Positions 25,356 to 34,087 of a DNA stretch of 64,000 nucleotides are shown in pieces. The position numbers and the translations under genes are program-made. Each line of letters starts with the position of its first letter. Position 1 is the stretch's first letter. The DNA lies in contig NZ_JAFCKW010000004.1 in assembly GCF_018129965.1 (NCBI RefSeq), positions 352,032 through 416,031 of the forward strand, in the 5' to 3' direction. This stretch comes from Bradyrhizobium diazoefficiens (GTDB lineage Bacteria > Pseudomonadota > Alphaproteobacteria > Rhizobiales > Xanthobacteraceae). Under the pieces are notes generated by a model. It searched no databases, was not told the origin of the DNA, and saw only the letters and a list, made by a program, of their open reading frames with translations.

Positions 25356-26852
25356 ATGTTCAGGAAACTGTCGATCGTCGCATTTGCCGCCGCGCTGGTC
25401 GCCGCACCGCTACCGGTGCTGGCGCAGAGCAAGAAGGACAGCGTCGTCATGGCCATGGTGCTGGAGCCGCCGGGGCTCGATCCCACCATCGCCGCGGCGG
25501 CCGCGATCGCCGAAGTCACGCTCTACAACATCTACGAGACGCTGACCAAGATCAACGAGGACGGCTCGGTCTCGCCCTTGCTGGCGGAGAGCTGGACCGC
25601 ATCGCCCGACCTGAAGACCTATACGTTCAAGCTGCGCAAGGGCGTCAAGTTCCAGAACGGCGAGCCGTTCGACTCTGCGGCGGTGAAGTTCTCGTTCGAG
25701 CGCAACGCGATTGCGACCAGCACCAACAAGGACAAGAGCCTGTTCCAGGCGTTCGAGAAGGTCGAGGCGCCCGACGCCGACACGGTCGTGATCTCGGTGA
25801 AATATTCCGAGCCGAACCTGCCGTTCCTGCTCGGGCAGGCGAGCGGCTCGATCGTCGAGCCGAAGAGTGCGGCTACCAACGGCACGCAGCCGGTCGGCAC
25901 CGGGCCGTATCAGTTAGGGGCCTGGGCCAAGGGCTCATCGATCACGCTGAACAAGTGGGCCGACTATCGCAACGCGGCCGCGATCAAGCTGTCGAAGGTG
26001 ACGATCCGCTTCATCTCCGATCCGGCGGCGCAGACCGCCGCGCTGCTCTCGGGCGACGTCGATGCGTTCCCGCGCGTTGCCGCGGCGCGCGCCATCGGCC
26101 AGTTCAAGGCCGATCCGCGCTTCAACGTCATGGTCGGCGGCTCCCGCGCCAAGACCATCGTTGGGATCAATCACAAGAAGAAGCCGCTCGATGACGTCCG
26201 CGTGCGCCGCGCCATCCTCGCTGCGGTCGATCGCAAGGCGATGATCGACGGCGCCGCCGATGGTTTCGGTACGCCGATCGGCAGCTTCTACGTGCCCGGC
26301 GCGCTCGGCTATGTCGACACGACAGGCATCAACCCCTACGATCCCGAGAAGGCCAGGAAGCTGCTGGCCGAGGCCGGCATCACCACGCCGCTCGAGCTGT
26401 CGTTGAAGCTGCCGCCGCCGTCCTATGCGCGGATGGGCGGCGAGATCCTCGCGGCCCAGCTCGCCAAGGTCGGCATCATCGCCAAAATTGAGAACGTCGA
26501 ATGGGCGCAGTGGCTGTCGCAGGTGTTCGCGCCGAACGGCCCGCACAATTTCGACCTCACCATCGTCAGCCATGTCGAGCCGATCGACCTCGTCAAGATC
26601 ATGGAGCCGGACTACTATCTCGGCTACAACAACGAGGCCTTCAACGCGCTCTACAAGCAGATCGTCGCGACGCCCGACGAGGCCGGCCGCGCAAAGCTGC
26701 TCGGCGATGCCCAGCGCATGCTGGCCACCGATGCCGTTGCCGGCTTCGTCTACCAGCCGCAGCTCATCACCATCATCAACAAGAAGCTGAAGGGCGTCTG
26801 GAAGGACGTGCCGCAATACGAGAATGATTTCTCGACGTGGTATTGGGAGTAG
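25356..26852 (+). CDS. Peptide-type ABC importer periplasmic binding protein (DppA-like)
   Basis: 498 residues, solute-binding family 5. A signal peptide spans residues 1-24 (ending VLAQ). Family stretches include LDPTIAAAAAIAEVTLYNIYETL, LAESWTASPDLKTYTFKLRKGVKFQNGEPF and GTGPYQLGAW. It is the last gene of the importer operon, 54 bases after the second ATPase. A strong palindrome follows 18 bases after the stop and may end or protect the transcript. The ligand could be a peptide, amide or other small molecule; family 5 is broad. Confidence 0.9.
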   Translation: MFRKLSIVAFAAALVAAPLPVLAQSKKDSVVMAMVLEPPGLDPTIAAAAAIAEVTLYNIYETLTKINEDGSVSPLLAESWTASPDLKTYTFKLRKGVKFQNGEPFDSAAVKFSFERNAIATSTNKDKSLFQAFEKVEAPDADTVVISVKYSEPNLPFLLGQASGSIVEPKSAATNGTQPVGTGPYQLGAWAKGSSITLNKWADYRNAAAIKLSKVTIRFISDPAAQTAALLSGDVDAFPRVAAARAIGQFKADPRFNVMVGGSRAKTIVGINHKKKPLDDVRVRRAILAAVDRKAMIDGAADGFGTPIGSFYVPGALGYVDTTGINPYDPEKARKLLAEAGITTPLELSLKLPPPSYARMGGEILAAQLAKVGIIAKIENVEWAQWLSQVFAPNGPHNFDLTIVSHVEPIDLVKIMEPDYYLGYNNEAFNALYKQIVATPDEAGRAKLLGDAQRMLATDAVAGFVYQPQLITIINKKLKGVWKDVPQYENDFSTWYWE

Positions 26853-26869
26853 GGGCCAGCGTTGCCGTG

Positions 26870-27033
26870 CCCTCTCCCTTGTGGGAGAGGGCAGCTCCGC
26901 TCGCAGACACGCTCGCGCTGGGGTGAGGGGTATATCGCCGCGTCGGCGTTCTCTGTTTCTTGGGCAGCTCTATCCGCGGAGAGTGACCCTTCATCCGGCG
27001 CTTCGCGTCACCTTCTCCCACAAGGGGAGAAGG
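26870..27033. repeat. Palindromic repeat unit after the importer operon
   Basis: CCCTCTCCC at 26870-26878 pairs with GGGAGAGGG at 26883-26891. A second arm pair, CCTTCTCCC/GGGGAGAAGG, lies at 27011-27033. CTCGCAGACACGCTCGCGCTGG fills part of the space between. The same family occurs at 62708-62814. The rest of 26853-27319 (467 bases) shows no convincing gene. The first hairpin may act as a transcript end. Confidence 0.65.
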
Positions 27034-27319
27034 AAGAGCTCAGCACAAAATTCTGAAAACAACCCCATGCACAGTAGCCGGGGTAATCATTTCAATGGCT
27101 TGCGCGATCCGATCGAAGGCTCGCCAAAATAACCGCTGTGCCCTTGACCCGTCGGGCAATACACTGGCATGATGCCACCATCGGTTAATCCGAATAGCGA
27201 CCCGCCGGCATCGGGGCCGACCCTTTCGGCGGGGCGAGACCGCGATGACAGGCATCATCAGGACCGACACTGCAGCCCGCCGGGTGATGGTCCGACATTG
27301 CCGGAAGCAGGGACACCTC

Positions 27320-27831
27320 ATGGACAGGCGTTACGCAGGTCGGCTTATTGCGACCTTGTTGCTGTCGATTGTCGCATTCCCCAACACGGGCCTGTCGCAG
27401 GGCAAGTCCCTCAGGGACCAGTTGGTCGGCACCTGGATCTACGTGTCCAGCACCGGCACGCGCGAAGATGGCAGTGCCGTGCAGCGGCCGGCTCTGCAAG
27501 GCGCCGTCACCTATACGGCCGAGGGCCGCTTCCATTTCATCACGGTGCGCTCCGATGCGCCGAAATATGCATCCGGCGATTGCTCTCGTCCCTCTCCGGA
27601 GGAGGCCATGGCCATTGCGTCGGGCGTGGTTGCCCACACGGGAACGTACACGGTCGATGAAGGTACGCGGACGATCCACGCAACATCGAGACCAGTTCGT
27701 TTCCGAATCTGGTCGGAGCGCCAAATCAACGGCGGATCGTGACGTCGATCTCCGACGATGAATTGAGGTTTACAAATCCACGAACACCCGCCGGCGTCAC
27801 GCTGGAGTTGGTGTTCAAGCGGGCGAAGTGA
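27320..27831 (+). pseudogene. Lipocalin-like domain protein, broken by a frameshift
   Basis: The reading frame starts MDRRYAGRLIATLLLS, a signal peptide ending about residue 27. It continues with LVGTWIYVSS, GAVTYTAEGRFHFI and GTYTVDEGTRTIHA, the pattern of the lipocalin-like (Lipocalin_5) family. The frame then goes off pattern and stops at 27742. The expected end of the family (ETSSFPNLVG, RRIVTSISDDELRFTNP, AGVTLELVFKRAK) continues in the +1 frame from about 27688 to the stop at 27831. One missing base near 27675-27690 explains this. It is either a recent inactivating mutation or a sequencing error. Confidence 0.75.
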
Positions 27832-27906
27832 GAACCCGGCCCGCAGATCCGAAGCAGCGCACCGCGTTGAACGATGCGCCGCTAGTTGGATCCAGCTGCC
27901 TTGAGT

Positions 27907-28533
27907 TCAAGCCGCCTTGGCCTCCACACCACCGATCCAGCCGCGCGCGAGCGTCACGTCGGCCTGCGACAATTGATGACCGGCCGGCAGCACCTTGTGG
28001 TCGACGCGCGCGCCGGCGTCCGACAGCAACGCTGCAAGCTTTGACGAATTGCTTGCCGGCACGATCGGATCGGCCTGCCCGGAGAGTAGCAGGATCGGCT
28101 TTCCGCCAAGCTCGACCTTCGGCGGATCCGATAGCGGCACCATCGCGCGCAGCAGGATCGCGCCTGCGAGCACGTCCGGCTTCAGCAACAACAGCGCCGC
28201 TGCGATATTGGCGCCGTTGGAGAAGCCGACGGCAATCGGCGCGGCGATGCCGTATTGCGTCCGTGCCTCGGTGACGAAGTCGCCGAGTTCGGCTGCGCGC
28301 CGGCGCACGTCCTCCTCGTCGAACACGCCCTCGGCGAGGCGGCGGAAGAAGCGCGGCATGCCGTGCTCGAGCACGCGACCACGCGGCGAAAGCAGGGCGG
28401 AGCCGGGCGAGATCATGTTGCCGAGGCCAAGCAAGTCGTTCTCGTCGCCGCCGGTGCCGTGCAGCAGCAGGAGAGGAGGGGAGCCCGCGCTGGTCGCGGG
28501 CTCGTAGCGATGGATGAATGCAGCTTCGGTCAT
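27907..28533 (-). CDS. Alpha/beta hydrolase, MhqD-like carboxylesterase
   Basis: 208 residues, carboxylesterase/phospholipase group of the alpha/beta hydrolases. The oxyanion region is LLLLHGTGGDENDL, and the triad is Ser105 in GFSNGA, Asp155 in SGQADP and His186 in PAGHQLS. In Bacillus the relative MhqD is coupled with the dioxygenase MhqO in quinone stress defence. The same pairing is seen here: the start overlaps the stop of the upstream dioxygenase gene by four bases. The substrate is not known. Confidence 0.85.
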   Translation of the reverse strand: MTEAAFIHRYEPATSAGSPPLLLLHGTGGDENDLLGLGNMISPGSALLSPRGRVLEHGMPRFFRRLAEGVFDEEDVRRRAAELGDFVTEARTQYGIAAPIAVGFSNGANIAAALLLLKPDVLAGAILLRAMVPLSDPPKVELGGKPILLLSGQADPIVPASNSSKLAALLSDAGARVDHKVLPAGHQLSQADVTLARGWIGGVEAKAA

Positions 28534-29468
28534 GCCGCCGTCTCCTCCAGACTCGGCAGCACGCTCTCGATCTGCTTGCGGTGCGCTTCGAGGAAGCTCG
28601 GCAGCTTCAAGTCTCGTCCCAGCGTCGCGACGGGCTCGTCAACGGCGAAGCCGGGGATGTCGGTCGCGATTTCGAACAGTACGCCGCCGGGCTCGCGGAA
28701 GTAGATCGAGCGGAAGTAGTTGCGGTCGCGCTGCTCCGTCGGGTGCAGGCCGTGATTGGACACGAGCCTTTGCGCCATCTGGCCCTGCTCGGCATCGTCG
28801 GCCGCGCGGAAGGCGATGTGGTGCACCGAGCCTCCGCCCTGATGCCCGCGCAGAAAACCCTTGGCCTCGTAGATGTCGACGACGCTGCCCTCGACATCGC
28901 CCGGGGCCTTGAAGCGGATCACGGAGCCTTCGCGGCCGGTTTCCTTGAAGCCGAACACGTCAGTGAGGACGGCAGCCGTCTTCGCCGCGCTGTCGAGCAG
29001 CAGGGTTACGCCGTGGAAGCCGCGGATCGCATGTTCGGCCGGCACGTCGCCATTGCTCCAGCCCGGCTCGGTCTCGGCGCCGGGGACGCCGACTAGCGCC
29101 AGCGCCATGCCGTCAGGATCGGTGAACGGCAGCACGGATTCGCCGAAGCGCTTTTCCAGCGCCTCGTAAGCGATGCCCTTCTCGGTGAATCGTTGCGTCC
29201 AGTAGGCGAGCGAACGCTGCGGCACGCGGAACGCGGTCTGATGGGTCTCGCCGACACCGCGGCGCCCGGCCGATGCGCCGGCCCAGGGGAAGAAGGTCAG
29301 GATGGTGCCGGGGCGGCCGGTCTCGTCGCCGTAGTAGAAATGATAGGTGCCGGGATCATCGAAATTGACCGTCTTCTTGACGAAGCGCAGGCCGAGATCC
29401 CTGGTGTAAAAGCCGAAATTTCGGATCGGATCGCCGGCGATCGCGGTGACATGGTGCAGTCCAGACAT
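28530..29468 (-). CDS. Ring-cleaving dioxygenase of the VOC superfamily (MhqO-like)
   Basis: 312 residues with two vicinal-oxygen-chelate halves. The first begins MSGLHHVTAIAGDPIRNFGFY. The second begins near GFHGVTLLLDS, with VHHIAFRAADD and FREPGGVLFEIATD giving the His and Glu metal ligands. The family includes hydroquinone-cleaving MhqO and related enzymes, using Fe(II) or another divalent metal. The ATG at 29468 fits the family start; an upstream in-frame extension crosses the palindrome and was rejected. It is divergent from a LysR gene. Confidence 0.87.
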   Translation of the reverse strand: MSGLHHVTAIAGDPIRNFGFYTRDLGLRFVKKTVNFDDPGTYHFYYGDETGRPGTILTFFPWAGASAGRRGVGETHQTAFRVPQRSLAYWTQRFTEKGIAYEALEKRFGESVLPFTDPDGMALALVGVPGAETEPGWSNGDVPAEHAIRGFHGVTLLLDSAAKTAAVLTDVFGFKETGREGSVIRFKAPGDVEGSVVDIYEAKGFLRGHQGGGSVHHIAFRAADDAEQGQMAQRLVSNHGLHPTEQRDRNYFRSIYFREPGGVLFEIATDIPGFAVDEPVATLGRDLKLPSFLEAHRKQIESVLPSLEETAA

Positions 29469-29526
29469 TGTCGTCCTCCAAGATTCGGGGAGCGGTCTTG
29501 CTCTGGACGGAAATATCGTTCCGGTT

Positions 29527-29544
29527 TGGATTGGAGACAATCCA
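29527..29544. promoter_or_regulatory. Perfect palindrome between divergent dioxygenase and LysR genes
   Basis: TGGATTG-N4-CAATCCA, a perfect 7-base inverted repeat that also contains a T-N11-A arrangement as used by LysR proteins. It lies about 59 bases upstream of the dioxygenase start and 65 upstream of the LysR start. It is the best candidate binding site for the neighbouring regulator. Confidence 0.5.
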
Positions 29545-29609
29545 TGCAAATATGACGTCTATGTCTACGATTTGGAACCAATCGCCCGGGCGGTCCTTGG
29601 ATTTTGCCC

Positions 29610-30512
29610 ATGGATAAGGTCGGCAGCCTCCGGGCCTTCGTGAAAGTGGTCGAAAGCGGCAGCTTTGCCGAGGCCGGCCGCCAGCTGCGGCTGTCGCGTT
29701 CGGCGATCAGCAAATACATCGCCGACCTCGAGGGAAGCCTGGGCGTCCAGCTCCTGAACCGGACCACGCGGCACGCCAGCACGACCGAGATCGGCCAGCG
29801 CTATTTCGAGCGCGCGGTCGTCATCCTCTCCGAGATCGAGGCTGCCGACCAGGCGGTGACGCAGGCCCAGTCGGCGCCGCGCGGGCTGCTCCGCGTCAAC
29901 GCGCCGATGTCGTTCGGGACCATGCGGCTCGGTCCCGTGCTCGCCGATTTCATGGCGAGCCATGGCGAGCTTCAGGTTCAGCTCGTGCTGAGCGACGATC
30001 TGCTCGATCCCGTCCAGGACGGCTTTGACGTGACCTTGCGGATCGCGGAACTGGAATCCTCGAGCCTGATCGCGCGAAAGATCATGCCGGTGGCGCGCAT
30101 GATCTGCGCTTCGCCGGATTATCTCGCGCGTCATGGCACGCCAAGACATCCGCAGGATCTGCGCGCGCATGCGTCGCTGACCTACGGCTTCCTGCTCACC
30201 GGCAACCAGTGGAAGCTTTCAGGCGCCGACGGCGATCACTGGATCCAGCCGGCCTGGTCGCTCTGCGTCAACAACGCCGAGGTGCTGCGCGACGTCGCGA
30301 TCAAGGGCAGGGGGCTGGCGCTGCTGCCCGATTTCATCGCCGCCGATGCGTTGAAGACGGGCGAGCTGCGCACGGTGCTGCACGACTATTCCGCGCCGCC
30401 GCTCGCGCTCTATGCGGTCTATCCGCCGACGCGGCATCTGTCGGTGAAGGTGCGGCTGTTCATTGATTTTCTGGTGGAGCGGTTTGGGCGGGAGGAGGCG
30501 GGGCGTAGGTGA
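29610..30512 (+). CDS. LysR-family transcriptional regulator
   Basis: 300 residues. The N-terminal winged helix-turn-helix reads LRAFVKVVESGSFAEAGRQLRLSRSAISKYIADLEGSLGVQLLNRTTR (residues 6-55). A linker helix and a periplasmic-binding-like effector domain follow. The family's aminoarabinose/CrgA-type features (RGLLRVNAPMSFG, FDVTLRIAELESSSLIAR) are clear. It is divergent from the dioxygenase-esterase pair and probably controls it in answer to an aromatic or quinone (inference). A TTG two codons upstream is a weaker start. Confidence 0.9.
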   Translation: MDKVGSLRAFVKVVESGSFAEAGRQLRLSRSAISKYIADLEGSLGVQLLNRTTRHASTTEIGQRYFERAVVILSEIEAADQAVTQAQSAPRGLLRVNAPMSFGTMRLGPVLADFMASHGELQVQLVLSDDLLDPVQDGFDVTLRIAELESSSLIARKIMPVARMICASPDYLARHGTPRHPQDLRAHASLTYGFLLTGNQWKLSGADGDHWIQPAWSLCVNNAEVLRDVAIKGRGLALLPDFIAADALKTGELRTVLHDYSAPPLALYAVYPPTRHLSVKVRLFIDFLVERFGREEAGRR

Positions 30513-30620
30513 CCGGGCACCGACCCGCCGGAACTCATACAGCCGATGTTCGCGTGGCTTGAACAGCAGCGGGATCCGTTCGGGGCGGCGGAAATTTCAT
30601 CCCAGTCAACCGGTTACCGC

Positions 30621-31688
30621 CTATTTGAACGAGGCGGCCACCTTGTCGAAGGTCGCAAAGACCGGCTCGATGGCATATCCGGCAATGAACGAGAGCGCCG
30701 CTCCGGAAATCGCACTGCTCGTCAGGAGCCCGGTGAAACCAACAGCCACGCCGGCCAGCGCACCAAGCATGACGCGCGCGAAATTCCTGATGGGCGAGGA
30801 ACTGGAAAAAGAACTCGTCCGAATCTGTTCCGACATCATGCGAATGACGTAGGCAACGGATCCGGTCATGCCGAACAGCAGGGGCAACAGCGTTGCCTTG
30901 ATGACATTGATGCGGCTCTGGGAAATTTCGATGCGATCAGTCACACGGCGCGCGAAGTATCGATAATCATCCAGGTTGGCGCGAACGTCCTGCGGTGTCT
31001 GCGCAATTCCTCCACCGCCCATTCGGTAACAATTGTCCCTCTCCGGGTCATGCCCGTCATCGCACTTCTGGTAGCTATCCAGGATGAATTTGGGGACCGA
31101 ATTTGTCTTGACGAAGAGCTTGTCTGCGTCGGCATAGAGTTTCGGCAAGGCCGTGATGAGAGACTTCGATTCACGTTGAACGTCGCCATCATTGGCCATC
31201 GTAAATCTGTCGCCGTCCGCGACGCCCTTCAACCGGATGGTCGAAAGGCTGCTTTCCGCATCGTCGGCCGTGGTGTTGGCTGCGGCGACGATCTTGCTCG
31301 TCTCATCGTTGATGCTGGTGACGGCCGTTGTGACGAAGCTCAGCGACACGCTCACAATGAGCAAAACAAGGAAGAAAACAGAGTACCGGCTGACGGATCG
31401 TTGGGGAAGCGTATACGCTTTGTTCGGCAACGGCGCTCGGCTCGCCGTCAGTGTGTCCATGTTGACCGGGCTGATCAGCGTACAAAGACTGTTGTAGGCC
31501 GACCAAAACTGACCGGCGATCGCCGCCGTCCACGCATCGTTGATATTGGCCTCGCGGCACTGTTCGATCTGACTGGCTGCCGTGGCAAAGTTGCCCTTGT
31601 CCTTTTCGGCAATCGTTTCGGCCCCGTATTTCAGCAGAAGCGAGCAATTGTCGATCGTATCGAGCACGATCTTGTCCGGCTTGGCCAT
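30621..31688 (-). CDS. Unrecognised multi-pass membrane protein
   Basis: 355 residues, no family recognised. The N-terminal 100 residues are soluble, with two cysteines. A membrane helix follows at about 103-125 (YSVFFLVLLIVSVSLSF). A long region of about 135 residues carries a CDDGHDPERDNC cysteine pair. A helix lies at about 263-285, and a Gly/Ala/Ser-rich hydrophobic end at about 303-345 (GALAGVAVGF, SFIAGYAIEPVFATFD). The base composition looks lower in GC than the neighbours, suggesting transfer. The gene is convergent with the LysR gene and isolated, so no role can be given. Confidence 0.65.
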   Translation of the reverse strand: MAKPDKIVLDTIDNCSLLLKYGAETIAEKDKGNFATAASQIEQCREANINDAWTAAIAGQFWSAYNSLCTLISPVNMDTLTASRAPLPNKAYTLPQRSVSRYSVFFLVLLIVSVSLSFVTTAVTSINDETSKIVAAANTTADDAESSLSTIRLKGVADGDRFTMANDGDVQRESKSLITALPKLYADADKLFVKTNSVPKFILDSYQKCDDGHDPERDNCYRMGGGGIAQTPQDVRANLDDYRYFARRVTDRIEISQSRINVIKATLLPLLFGMTGSVAYVIRMMSEQIRTSSFSSSSPIRNFARVMLGALAGVAVGFTGLLTSSAISGAALSFIAGYAIEPVFATFDKVAASFK

Positions 31689-32045
31689 GGAAAAACATCC
31701 ATTGATGAAATCATTTGCCGAATAAATCTCGATTGTTGTACAACTTTAGCTTGAATTCAAGGGGTGTCGCTCCCTTAAGGCGGGCTGCCCTTCACTCCGT
31801 CGTCGCCTGCGCGGCCTGGCTTTGAGGCCGCACGTCGAGCCGTCATGCCCCGTTCCTTGCCTTGTCGCTATGTCCTGCCGCCTAGAAACCCGCGCGCGGC
31901 CTTGATGGTCGCGGCCGGATCCCTTTACAGGGGTAACCATCGGTCGTCCGGGCGACCACACAAACTCGATGGAGCCGGCCTCGCAATAGGGCGAAACGAA
32001 ATGCGATGGTCTCGCGCGCCCGCGGCGCATTCGACCCGAACCCGG
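31689..32045. other. 357-base gap with no supported gene
   Basis: The segment between the start of the unknown membrane protein and the end of bluB is GC-rich apart from an AT-rich stretch near 31700-31750, which may hold the promoter of the membrane protein. Open frames here have no family-like features. No RNA gene or clear palindrome array was found. Confidence 0.5.
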
Positions 32046-32678
32046 TCAGCGTTGGAGCGTGAATGACTCGGGGCCGCGCCGGTGTTCCCACTTCGCCTGC
32101 TCCAGCTCAGGCTGATCGCACTCGGCCTCGGGATAACCGATGCAGAGATAGGCGATGAACTTCCAGCTATCCGGCACATCGAGAACGGCGTGAATGCGCG
32201 CAGGGTTCAGGATCGAGACCCAGCCGATGCCGATGCCTTCGGCGCGTGCGGCCAGCCACATCGCGGTGATGGCGGCGACCACGGAATAATCCGTTGTCTC
32301 CGGCATGGTGGCGCGGCCGAGGCCGTGGCCGATGTCGCTGGCCTTGTCGGCGAAGACGGCAAGGTGACCGGGGGCCTGTTCGAGACCCGACAGTTTCAGC
32401 GTGGCATAGCGCGCCGCGCGTTCGCCGGAATAGCAGTTCAGCGCATCGGCGTTGCACGCCTTGAAGTCGTCGATCACGGCACGGCGCCGCGCAGCATCGT
32501 CAACGATAACGAAGCGCCAGGGCTGGCTCAGGCCGACCGAGGGCGACAGGCAGGCGGTCTCGATCAGGCGATCGATGGCGCCCTCCGGCAACGGATCGCT
32601 GCGAAAGCGGCGCACGTCGCGGCGCCATATGAACAGCTCGCGCAAGTGTCGGCGGAAGTCGTCGTCGAACTCGATCAT
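32046..32678 (-). CDS. bluB: 5,6-dimethylbenzimidazole synthase
   Basis: 210 residues, flavin-destructase of the nitroreductase fold that turns reduced FMN into the lower ligand of cobalamin. Seen features are the FMN-phosphate region RRDVRRFRSDPL at about 19-30, SPSVGLSQPWRFV at about 45-57 and the C-terminal YLCIGYPEAECDQPELE, all typical of BluB. The ATG at 32678 is five bases after the cobS stop on the same strand, so cobU-cobS-bluB form an operon that makes and attaches the lower ligand. Confidence 0.93.
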   Translation of the reverse strand: MIEFDDDFRRHLRELFIWRRDVRRFRSDPLPEGAIDRLIETACLSPSVGLSQPWRFVIVDDAARRRAVIDDFKACNADALNCYSGERAARYATLKLSGLEQAPGHLAVFADKASDIGHGLGRATMPETTDYSVVAAITAMWLAARAEGIGIGWVSILNPARIHAVLDVPDSWKFIAYLCIGYPEAECDQPELEQAKWEHRRGPESFTLQR

Positions 32679-32682
32679 CAGG

Positions 32683-33465
32683 TCAGCCCCCCATCTGGAA
32701 GGCAGCGGCAACCAGCAGGATCAGGATCTCGCCCAGTTGTTCGAACGCACCGAGGATATCGCCGGTTTGCCCGCCGATCTGGCTGATCGCGAGCCGCGCC
32801 AGTGTCAGGCCTGCGAGCGACAGCAGGATCAAGCCGGCGATGGCCTTGGCCGGCCCAAGCGCGAGCGCGAGAACGAGCGTGCCAAGCGCGAAGGCGACGG
32901 CGACGCTGCGGCCCGGCGGCGTACCCGCACTCGCCGACAGACCATCGGACCGCGCCGGTGGCACAAGCGACATGAAGGCCGGGATACCCGCGCGCGCACC
33001 TGCATGCGCAGCGAACAGCGCGAGCGCAACAGCCAAGGGATTGGCGATCGCGGCGAGTGCGCCCCAGCGCAGGCCGAATGACAGGATCAGCGCGCAAGCG
33101 CCATAGGTGCCGATCCGGCTGTCGCGCATGATCTCGAGCCTGCGTTCGCGGTTGCGTCCGCCGCCAAGCCCGTCGGCGGTATCGGCAAGCCCGTCCTCGT
33201 GCAGCGCGCCGGTGATGAGGGTGGTCGCCGCGAGCGCGAGCAGGGCGGCGAGGTTCGGTGCCAGCCCGAACCGGCTCGCGATCTTGTAGACCAGCGCGCC
33301 GGCGAGGCCGACCAGGAGTCCCGCAAGTGGCAGCGCCCAGGTCGCGCGCGCAATGGCGCCGTCAGCCGCAGGCTTCGACGAGGCGACGGGGAGGATGGTC
33401 ACGAACGATGCCGCCATCCTGAGATCGGCGACGACGTCTTTCACAGATTCGGCGCGCGGCATCAT
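32683..33465 (-). CDS. cobS: Adenosylcobinamide-GDP ribazoletransferase
   Basis: 260 residues, integral membrane protein with about six hydrophobic segments. It joins adenosylcobinamide-GDP to alpha-ribazole, the last step of nucleotide-loop assembly (called CobV in the Pseudomonas denitrificans naming). The diagnostic stretch GALHEDGLADTADGLGGG near residues 86-103 carries the acidic metal-binding residues, followed by RRLEIMRDSRIGTYG. The start overlaps the cobU stop by four bases. Confidence 0.95.
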   Translation of the reverse strand: MMPRAESVKDVVADLRMAASFVTILPVASSKPAADGAIARATWALPLAGLLVGLAGALVYKIASRFGLAPNLAALLALAATTLITGALHEDGLADTADGLGGGRNRERRLEIMRDSRIGTYGACALILSFGLRWGALAAIANPLAVALALFAAHAGARAGIPAFMSLVPPARSDGLSASAGTPPGRSVAVAFALGTLVLALALGPAKAIAGLILLSLAGLTLARLAISQIGGQTGDILGAFEQLGEILILLVAAAFQMGG

Positions 33466-33965
33466 TTGAGTTTCATCGGCAGGCCGGCGACCACGAATTC
33501 GACCTCATCGGCAACCGCCGCGATGGTCTGGTTCATGATCCCGGCGGCGTCGCGGTAGCTGCGCGCCAGTGCGTTGTCGGGCACGATGCCGAGGCCGACT
33601 TCGTTGGTGACGAAGACGACGGGGCTCTTGAGGCGGGGCAGGGCTGCGGCGAGTTCGTTCACCTCGCGGTTCCAATCCCGCTCGGCATGCATCAGGTTGG
33701 AGAGCCACAAGGTCAGGCAATCGACCAGCCTGGCGCCGTCGCCATCGCTTGCGATCAGCGCGGGCACGAGATCGAGCGGCGCCTCGCGCTCGATCCAGTC
33801 GGTTCCGCGGCGCCCACGATGGATGGCGATGCGCGCCTCCATTTCGGCATCGAGCGCCTCGGCCGTCGCGACATAGACGGGCTGCCCCGGGAAGGCGCGC
33901 GTGCGCGTTTCCGCACGCTTGCTCTTGCCCGATCGCGCCCCGCCCGTGATCAAGATGACGGCCAT
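33462..33965 (-). CDS. cobU: Bifunctional adenosylcobinamide kinase / adenosylcobinamide-phosphate guanylyltransferase
   Basis: 167 residues (CobP in the aerobic-pathway naming). It phosphorylates adenosylcobinamide and then transfers GMP. The P-loop GGARSGKS is at residues 8-15. The family segments YVATAEALDAEMEARIAIHRGRRG, with the guanylylated histidine region, and LVDCLTLWLSNLM are present. The ATG at 33965 gives the normal start MAVILITGG; longer readings upstream were rejected. First gene of the minus-strand cobU-cobS-bluB operon, divergent from cbiB. Confidence 0.94.
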   Translation of the reverse strand: MAVILITGGARSGKSKRAETRTRAFPGQPVYVATAEALDAEMEARIAIHRGRRGTDWIEREAPLDLVPALIASDGDGARLVDCLTLWLSNLMHAERDWNREVNELAAALPRLKSPVVFVTNEVGLGIVPDNALARSYRDAAGIMNQTIAAVADEVEFVVAGLPMKLK

Positions 33966-34076
33966 GAAAGTCTCCTGTCGGGCCTGACTAATCATCAAAC
34001 GCGGCCAAAGACAAAGCCGAAATCAGGCTGGCAGGGGCTTGCGCTTGGCGGTCGCTTTGCGCAACAGGGGCGGGAC

Positions 34077-34087
34077 AGGAGGCAGCC
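34077..34087 (+). promoter_or_regulatory. Strong Shine-Dalgarno site fixing a TTG start for cbiB
   Basis: A perfect AGGAGG at 34077-34082 is followed by a five-base spacer and a TTG at 34088. The next in-frame candidates (GTG, then ATG about 33 bases on) lack such a site and would remove the start of the first helix. Confidence 0.65.

Noticed and set aside
26853..27319. Small genes in the repeat-rich gap after the peptide importer
   Set aside because: Open frames cross hairpin arms and have no start sites or family patterns; the palindromes explain the sequence better.
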